Source: Salegentibacter holothuriorum
GTDB lineage: Bacteria > Bacteroidota > Bacteroidia > Flavobacteriales > Flavobacteriaceae
DNA length: 64,000 bases
Direction: 5' to 3'
Assembly: GCF_900168045.1 (NCBI RefSeq)
Contig: NZ_FUYY01000002.1
Coordinates: 856,826 to 920,825 of the forward strand
In this document: piece after piece, positions 62,477 through 64,000 of the stretch
Layout: each line of letters begins with the position of its first letter
Numbering within the stretch: the first letter of the stretch is position 1
The notes under the pieces: generated by a model
Told to the model about the DNA's origin: nothing
What the model saw: the letters and a program-made list of their open reading frames with translations, nothing else
Database searches by the model: none
Translations under genes and position numbers: made by a program

Positions 62477-62770
62477 TTATTTTAAAAAATTTCTCAAATC
62501 CCTACTGCCGTGAAGTAATCTTACTATTCTTATATGATTTTTAAAAATCCGGTAGAAGATAATGTGAGAAGCATATGGAAAACTATATAAGCCTTGCCTA
62601 ATTTCATTGCGTTTCTTTCCTATTTCTGGATTCTCTAACAAAAGATCAAAATAAGAACTTAATTCAATTAGATATTTAATTGCCTGATCTTTGCCAGACT
62701 TTTGAAATCCAAAATCATAAATAGCCTCAATATCCTCCTGTGTTTTTTTAGATAAGGTATAATGATTCAT
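62477..62770 (-). CDS. parE: ParE/RelE-family toxin
   Basis: 97 residues with a RelE/ParE fold: YTLSKKTQEDIEAIYDFGF, ENPEIGKKRNEIRQGLYSFP and IFYRIFKNHIRIVRLLHGSRD (C-terminal Arg-rich motif). It overlaps parD by 4 bases (ATGA-type coupling). ParE toxins poison gyrase; RelE toxins cut mRNA; sequence favours ParE. Probably helps keep the integrated element. Confidence 0.88.
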   Translation of the reverse strand: MNHYTLSKKTQEDIEAIYDFGFQKSGKDQAIKYLIELSSYFDLLLENPEIGKKRNEIRQGLYSFPYASHIIFYRIFKNHIRIVRLLHGSRDLRNFLK

Positions 62771-62994
62771 CGAGATTTTTTCTTGGATTCAATAATTTGA
62801 TCCATAGTCATTGAACTATCGGGACCATCCCAACCTAACTCAATTTCTTTCCTTAAGTCCTGAATTACTTTTTCGCGATAGATTGTGTGAAGTCTTAAAG
62901 CATCTCTAATTACTTCGCTGTTATTCTGATATTCTCCTGATGCAACCTGGTCGGAGATATATTTTTCTTGCTTTTTGGTAAAACTTATATTCAT
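62767..62994 (-). CDS. parD: ParD-type ribbon-helix-helix antitoxin
   Basis: 75 residues. NISFTKKQEKYISDQVASGE then YQNNSEVIRDALRLH is the ribbon-helix-helix of ParD/CopG antitoxins, with an acidic C-terminus that binds the toxin. First gene of the operon; it should repress its own promoter through the palindrome just upstream. Confidence 0.9.
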   Translation of the reverse strand: MNISFTKKQEKYISDQVASGEYQNNSEVIRDALRLHTIYREKVIQDLRKEIELGWDGPDSSMTMDQIIESKKKSR

Positions 62995-62997
62995 AAT

Positions 62998-63027
62998 ATG
63001 TCTATATATATCAAATATAGATATATT
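62998..63027 (-). promoter_or_regulatory. parDE promoter with overlapping palindrome
   Basis: On the minus strand TATATTTG (63019-63012) is an exact -7 element. It lies within an inverted repeat, TCTATATA...TATAGATA, a fitting operator for ParD. The rest of the 62995-63363 gap shows only small hairpins. Confidence 0.6.
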
Positions 63028-63363
63028 AGATTTAAAAATTGAATTTATCTGAAAAATTTTTATTTCGGTTGGAAGTTAAATACTTTCCGGTTGTATAATA
63101 TATTGCGTTCGATAGTTTATTCAAAGGTAAATTTATATAGCGGTAGTAGTATCGGAGATTTATACTACGAAAATCTTGTAAGATACAACTAGTCCAAAAA
63201 ATGAACAAGTTAGAAACAAGTAGGGCACAAGCTATAACCTAGTTATAAACTAGCTTTGGTACGGTTCTGTCCCAAAAATTAAACAAAGGCGCTATCGCGC
63301 TTAAACAAACCAAACATTGGCCAAAAAGATTTTTTATTTTAATTCTTTCCATAAACCTTTCCT

Positions 63364-64000
63364 TTATGTTTTCAATTTTTGCCGTCTTTTAAAAAGAAAA
63401 AGAGGGAAAATAGTATCAATTAGCTGAAAACGATAGCTTCCTTCTACAAAGACAATATTGTTCGGCTTATCATTGTAGTCTAAGCATAGTTCCATGGCTT
63501 TTTTGTTTGGTATAAACTCCCCATAATTCTTTTGGACCTCCAGCAGTTTATGCTTTAGGGCACATTTTTTAAGCCTGGAAGCAGTTGCCGGTGAAACTTG
63601 AAAGATAGTACCGATACCTAAAACAGAAAGGGGAGCGGGTGCTTCTTTATAATTAAAGTGAGGGGATAGAAAATGATAGGTACTGCCTTTTATCTGTACG
63701 CTTTTCTTTCTCCTTACTTTTCTCCAGAAGTCTTTATGAAGATATCCATAAATAATTGCCCCGGTAATTGCTTTAATATTTTGGTAGGAATTAAAATCTA
63801 CCGGATAGGAAAGCCGAACCCTCCAGTTGTTTTCACTTCGTATTCTGTCAAAAGATTTAATGATATAATACCCGGTTTTTGTATTATAAGTTAACCATCC
63901 TTTTTCCAAAAGGAATTCAATGTATTTGAGCGTGGTCTTCCGGGAGCCGATCTCTTCGGTTAATTCTAAAAATAAGAGTTCCCCATCATCCAGTTTAGTT
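63364..64000 (-). CDS. unidentified protein with a winged-helix-like start (runs off the right edge)
   Basis: The frame is open to the window edge, so the N-terminus is missing; 211 codons are visible. Near the edge LFLELTEEIGSRKTTLKYIE followed by FLLEKGWLTYNTKTGYYI looks like a winged helix. A middle part ends in FQVSPATASRLKKCALKHKL, another helix-turn-helix-like segment. The C-terminus is basic and aromatic (FPLFLFKRRQKLKT). I do not recognise the family; similar proteins occur in mobile elements of Bacteroidota, possibly with replication or regulatory roles, but that is a guess. Confidence 0.55.
   Translation of the reverse strand, partial: TKLDDGELLFLELTEEIGSRKTTLKYIEFLLEKGWLTYNTKTGYYIIKSFDRIRSENNWRVRLSYPVDFNSYQNIKAITGAIIYGYLHKDFWRKVRRKKSVQIKGSTYHFLSPHFNYKEAPAPLSVLGIGTIFQVSPATASRLKKCALKHKLLEVQKNYGEFIPNKKAMELCLDYNDKPNNIVFVEGSYRFQLIDTIFPLFLFKRRQKLKT

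Overview
The window looks like chromosome from a Flavobacteriaceae bacterium (Bacteroidota). It is AT-rich, several promoters fit the Bacteroidota TTTG / TAnnTTTG pattern, ribosome binding sites are weak, and the gene content (DUF2723 protein, REC-CRP regulator, exonuclease-DnaE fusion, S16 with a long acidic tail, IntDOT-like integrase) fits the family. A Gramella/Salegentibacter-like marine genus is plausible but cannot be fixed from sequence alone.

Layout. 1-13.2 kb: start of rplM (L13) with its promoter and leader hairpin, a lipoprotein, polA, a glycosylasparaginase + FucP-like transporter operon, a membrane phosphoesterase, a cysteine-less thioredoxin fold protein, a polysaccharide deacetylase and a large DUF2723 membrane protein. 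13.2-20 kb: tRNA-Gln followed by an accessory island with hicAB between about 240-bp direct repeats, a frameshifted higB with higA, a DUF2971 remnant, and a large type-ISP-like restriction-methylation gene interrupted by one in-frame TGA. 20-31 kb: a DUF481-like protein, a PAS histidine kinase next to a REC-CRP regulator, a universal stress protein, carbonic anhydrase, truncated haemoglobin, an acyl-CoA transferase, two YceI proteins, a porin-like barrel and ftsX. 31-40 kb: panE and the glycogen cluster glgA-glgC-glgB-GH31, then a toxin-antitoxin pair whose toxin is decayed. 40-47.4 kb: leuS, a repeat cluster with a GIY-YIG nuclease, rimM-rpsP and two DUF2383 proteins. 47.5-54.3 kb: dnaE, a gene-free repeat region, trxA, a DUF58 protein and tRNA-Asp. 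54.4-64 kb: an integrase beside tRNA-Asp opens a probable integrated element carrying four phosphorelay proteins, a ParDE module and a partial gene at the right edge.

The most unusual signal is the pairing of small nuclease genes with palindromic repeats. (1) A GC-rich palindrome family (core CCCCTTCGGGG or close variants) lies in frame inside leuS twice and inside the restriction gene, and once between genes; one leuS copy carries a complete DUF559 (Vsr-like) endonuclease domain between its arms, within the editing-domain region of leucyl-tRNA synthetase. (2) A different family of about 130-bp units ending in CGTCAT...ATGACG forms a cluster after leuS; one unit carries a GIY-YIG nuclease gene exactly where the others have a short spacer. 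Both look like nuclease-bearing parent elements with short nuclease-free derivatives. This is inference from architecture and needs comparative genomics.
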